Positions 59,901-64,000 of a stretch of DNA of 64,000 nt are shown here, one piece after another. Below the pieces are notes generated by a model. It was not told where the DNA came from and ran no database searches. It was given only the letters and a program-made list of their open reading frames with translations. The stretch is taken from the NCBI GenBank assembly GCA_008921705.1, contig VFFE01007079.1, positions 1,752,645 through 1,816,644 of the forward strand, given 5' to 3'. This DNA comes from Burhinus oedicnemus. Taxonomy: Eukaryota > Chordata > Aves > Charadriiformes > Burhinidae. Numbering within the stretch: position 1 is the first letter of the stretch; each line of letters starts with the position of its first letter. A program made the position numbers and the translations under genes.

Positions 59901-62900
59901 ATTGATTTTAGGTGACCACAGCAGCTTAAGCCAGCCCTGGGACTTGCATCTGAACATGGCATAGGAGGGTTTGTGGAGTGGGCAGCAGGCAGAGAAGGTA
60001 AGGGAGAGTGAAAGGCTGGGGTCCTGGTGCATGGGAATGGGTTTGGGGTCTGCTTTTAGGGTGGAACTGCTGGAAACTGGGAGATGATCTGTGCTGAGGG
60101 CTAGTTCTTCTGTACCTACCCAATCCACCTACTTATTCTCTTGCTTGTGTTGCTGGCCAGTTCCAATGGCCATCCAGATCTCACTGTCCTCCCACTTCTT
60201 GTTTGGCCCTGAGTCCCATCTGCAGGCTGCTGAAATACTCCTGCCTGGCATTTTAGTGTTGTGCTTCTTCCCTCCCAATGCATTCGTCAGCACTCAGCTT
60301 CGGGGCTTCCTTGGGCCAATGGCGAGTCCCTGGCTCGGAGGAGAGCAGAGTCACACCAGCATGGGCAGGAGGGATCGGGGCTCACCTGTGTGCTGGGCAA
60401 GGGACGAGCTGATGGGAGCTGTGTTTCAAGGCACACTGATGGAGGAGGAAAGGGTTGGGGATGGGGAGGCGTGTGGGCCTCTCCTGTCCCCGAGGGAATG
60501 GTGGGGCAGGGGTGGCAGCGCAGTGGCACTTCCCCTGTGCTGTGGTCCATTTCCAAGCAAAACGTAGTGTTGTTCTTGGCTGGTTCCTAGGAAAATGGAT
60601 TATACCATATTCAAAATATTCACTCCTGGATTTAATAATATTGCGAAAATAACTTAAATGTGTTTCTTTCAGAACCTTACGGTATGCCATGGAAATGCTG
60701 TCTGTTTATCTGCTGGGGTTGCCAAGCACGTACTCCAAAGCCAACGTTCATGCAAGTCATCGTTCGTCTATTTAGAAGGGGAGAACGATAGCCTGTGTCG
60801 GTAGCTTTGGCTCCGTGCTGTCTGAGGACAATGGCTGTGCATTGTACCATTTACTACCTGCAGCTTTTCACCAAAGTTTCCTGGGTCATATCTCTGTGTT
60901 GACATCGCTAGAGAGGTATCTTGGGGAGCAGAGCCAGGGCTGAGCGGCTGGGTAGCCTTTCTCTACGACTACACCTTTTCCAGGTTAATTTGTTCTTCAG
61001 CCTCTGCACTTCTAGAGACTGTTCTTCAGTCTCTACACATCAAGGTCCTCCCTCCTCATCCTTTATTTTGAGATGCGCTTGAACTTTTTGGAAGTTGCCT
61101 CTGCTGTGGAGAGCTGGGAAGGTGGCAGAGACCTCTCAGCACTGGCCTGGTGTCTTCTCTCCTAGCCCAAATAAAAGCAAACCCCAGCCCCTGTGACTGA
61201 TTCCCCAGCCAAGTGAAGTAGCCCAACCTTACAGTACCTCCAGGCCAAGTCTGCAGCTTTTGTATGTGGTCGGGGAGGAGGTCAGAGCTGCAGTTCAGAG
61301 GAGTCTGGCCAACGGTGCCGTGAGCACATGTGCCTAAGGTGCGTTAACTTTATCTCAAGTGTAGTAAACACCCTTTCCAGTTCCTGGTACAGAGACTAAA
61401 AGCAAGACATGACAACGTAAAATCCCTGGCAGAGGCTTCCAGTAGCATTTGGAGTAGTCTGGAGTTGGCAAAATTAATATTCCTGCTTTTTTCTCACACT
61501 CTTCATCATCCTCGCTCATGCTCCCCTCCCACCTCCACTCTCCTGACTCCTGGTGGAGGGCAGATCATGCTCACACTAAAAGTATCTGTTAATATCTGAC
61601 TGAAAATATACCTGTCTCTTCTGGGGTTTGCACTGTTAGCTTATTTACAAATGGCCAGTATGATCTCAGCATCTCGATGAACAGCAGCAGCAAAGAGGAA
61701 GATGAGTTAAGAAGTCAGCTGTCCTCTGCTTTCCATCACTAGTTCTGCCTGTTTTCTTTCTGACCTTTCCAAAAATATTGGCACTGTCTCCGGACTGTTC
61801 AGTCCTCTACTTTGCAGGGAGAAATTAAGCTAGAATAAAGTATACTGTTCCCTGTTATGCAGAGGCAGATATCGTCAAGTCAGGGATTGTATCTTGGCTT
61901 TTCCAAGGGGAGACTAGAGATGAAAGAAACCCTTCCTACCATACCTAAGATGTGAGTGTTAAGTCAGCGGCAAGCTCTGCCTTTATGTCTTAGGTCTTTC
62001 TACTAATCAAAACTGATTAGGCAAAACTACTTGGACTAAGTTGAAAGCTTGCTGACAAAACCCTTTAAGAGTAGGTGCAGCTGATGATAGCTGATCAGGT
62101 ATCGCAGGGTGGATTGCAAGCTCTGCCTCTCCCGTGCTTGTCCATGGGAGGTTCTGTAGGGAAGGCAGAAGTGTGGTGCGAGGAGTTGCAGAAAAAGCCA
62201 CGTGCGATGGGAGAAGGAAGGACTTGTTTGGTGGGAGGCTGTCAAGCTGATCTCTGCCTTCAAACAGGCAGTCCTGCCTGCCAAGAGCTGTCGTGGCCAG
62301 CAGCTGGAGCAAAGAGGAGCAGCGGGAGTCACAGCTCTCTGCTGTTCTAAACGAGACGCGAGCTCGCAGCTCCCACGGGCGATCCGCTTGCGTTTCTTGC
62401 TGCGATGCATCTGGGTGCCTTTCTGCAAGTGCCAGCTGTGCCCTTGCTCAGCAGCCTGTGTTTTAAGGGTTCAAGAAACCCAGCCTTTGCAAGGTGCCCT
62501 CTTTTAGGGCACTTCTCACCCAGGTTAGGAGTGAACTGAACATCTAGGCATGTGCAGTGGTCTTCTGGTCCTTCAGAGATACACCAGCTTTATCTTCATA
62601 GGAAAACAGAAAACTCCTTAGGCTGTGTACTCATGTTGTTCCTGAGAGATGCTGACCAGCCAATTCTTGATGACCCAAGACCTTGCCGGGGACTTCAGAG
62701 GGCCCTGCTTTCAGGAGGACAGCTGCAGTGAGCAAAACATTCCCAGCCTGGTCTAGATTAGCGTTGAAAGGTGAGGTGATGCTGTCTGCCACCAGCTAGC
62801 GAAGTCCTAAAAGGCAAGTCAGGACAGAGGAGCCAGTAACTGACTTGAGGGAAGACCTAGGTGGGAAAACTAGGGTTTCCCGTGCAGGGCAATGAGGGAG

Positions 62901-64000
62901 TAAAACTGGCTTGCCCTGTCTAATTAGGACAATAGACTAAGTAGCTAATGAGAGAAGCCTTCCTAGTGTGGATGTACCATTGGAAGCCATTAATGAAAAG
63001 TCTTGCTAAATCCCAGGCTAGACAAAGCCATTGAAATTAGTGTGGGAGCAGGAAATAACCACTGGATGAACACCAGCATCGTGTCCCTTAGCAGACACAC
63101 AGCCTTCTCCATCTTCTCCATGGAGTCTTTAAAATAATAAATTTGCTTTAGAATAAATTATACAGATATGGAAACAGAGCAGCGGGCAAGCAACAAACAG
63201 GGCTTACAGGGAGCTAGACTGTGTCAGCCTTCCTGTGGCAGCATGTGTTCTTCTTTACTCATATTTCGACTGCAGTTCTCTCATTTGTTGTTTCTTTTTT
63301 GAGGCAAATTTCTCCCAGGAGAGGCTGGATTTCTTCTGATTGATTGTTGGCTTTACAAAACCAGTTGCTGCTGCTGGACTGTTCCCATTGCTTTGATGAA
63401 CCAGTCTTTCACAGTTTTTTCTTACCTTTGAAAGGGATTCTTCTGCCCATTTGCAACACATGTGGAAAGATACCCACTTTTCCTCCTGTGTGGAATGAAG
63501 ACAAATGATCAAGCTCTGGCACTTTTTTCCTGGAGTGTGATCCTGGTTTGTAATCAACCCTTCTATTTTCCTCTCCCCTGTTTTTAAATGAGTTTCAGTT
63601 CCCAGCAATCAACAAAAGTTTCTAATGGACCTCTCCAAGCAGATTTTACCCTATGGTTTAATAATGGACGTGCACCCTGTATATATCTCACTGGTGAGGT
63701 TTGCTCGTGAGGTTTTGATGGATTGTATTCAACAGAAGATAAAAGTTGGCAGAGACAGTGGCTGGCAGGAAGGCAGTTTTGGTGTTAAGGGGCGGGTGGT
63801 TGTGCTGCAAAGTTGTCGTGCGCTGTGGTCCTGTGCTTGTTGCCGTATGGCTGTAGGACTTGGACAATACCCCCATGTTGTAAGGGTCCTTACTGCAAAG
63901 CTGGCGAGTTGTTGGGCCAAGCCCTTGGCCACAAGCTGTCCTTAGCTGTGGCAAAATCCCTACCTTCCCCCCAAAAAAACCTGAGGTGGAAGGATACAGC
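56929..64000 (+). other. MTNR1C: MTNR1C intron 1, remainder to window end
   Basis: No melatonin receptor exon 2 (which would be one frame of roughly 290 codons starting with an Asn-Ile-Phe-Val helix 2) is present. A 17-base poly-T lies at 58471-58487. A minus-strand frame at 63255-63608 (117 codons, Lys/Glu/Ser/Gln-rich) is unexplained. Otherwise there is no gene or known repeat. Confidence 0.7.
58471..58487. repeat. Poly-T run, 17 bases
   Basis: A homopolymer that could be the A-tail of a minus-strand retroposed sequence or simple slippage. No recognisable retrocopy adjoins it. Confidence 0.8.

Noticed and set aside
1..64000. CRISPR arrays, operons, prophage or other prokaryotic systems
   Set aside because: The intron-exon structure, CpG islands, CR1 and LTR elements show vertebrate nuclear DNA. 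The tandem repeats are ordinary minisatellites without spacers.

Overview
This window is avian nuclear DNA, most likely from a bird other than chicken. The evidence is two genes with vertebrate intron-exon structure, CpG-island promoters, two CR1 LINE 3' ends (the typical bird retroposon) and a solo LTR of avian endogenous-retrovirus type. The receptor N-terminus closely resembles the chicken Mel1c sequence as I remember it, but with several substitutions. There are three assembly gaps, at 23109-23128, 35794-35813 and 50004-50053.

Layout. Positions 1-22430 hold no gene I can support: mixed unique sequence, small tandem repeats and one TATA-containing segment near 3.3 kb. Positions 22430-26515 hold HMGB3. 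It has a CpG-island promoter with CCAAT boxes, a non-coding first exon ending at 23061, and four coding exons (24273-24422, 24944-25083, 25638-25812, 26371-26514) encoding 202 residues with two HMG boxes and a 21-residue acidic tail. The 3' UTR runs to a poly(A) signal at 27352 and contains three Pumilio-type octamers. Positions 27.4-48.7 kb are intergenic, with several AT-rich, homeodomain-site-dense blocks that look like candidate conserved non-coding elements. A 726-bp solo LTR with a 5-bp target duplication lies at 48732-49457. A second CpG island at about 50.05-50.75 kb carries exon 1 of the melatonin receptor Mel1c (MTNR1C, the orthologue of mammalian GPR50), with its coding start at 50145 and splice donor after 50319. 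Everything from 50320 to 64000 appears to be its first intron, containing two head-to-head CR1 fragments. Exon 2 is not in the window.

The two genes are not functionally linked in any known way: HMGB3 is a nuclear DNA-bending protein and Mel1c is a plasma-membrane Gi-coupled receptor. Their adjacency is the conserved order seen at human Xq28 and chicken chromosome 4, and it supports both orthology calls. I did not find a new multi-gene system. The most testable observations are the Pumilio-motif cluster in the HMGB3 3' UTR, a poly(A) hexamer overlapping the HMGB3 stop codon, a transition-only 40-bp repeat pair, and two unexplained minus-strand open frames.
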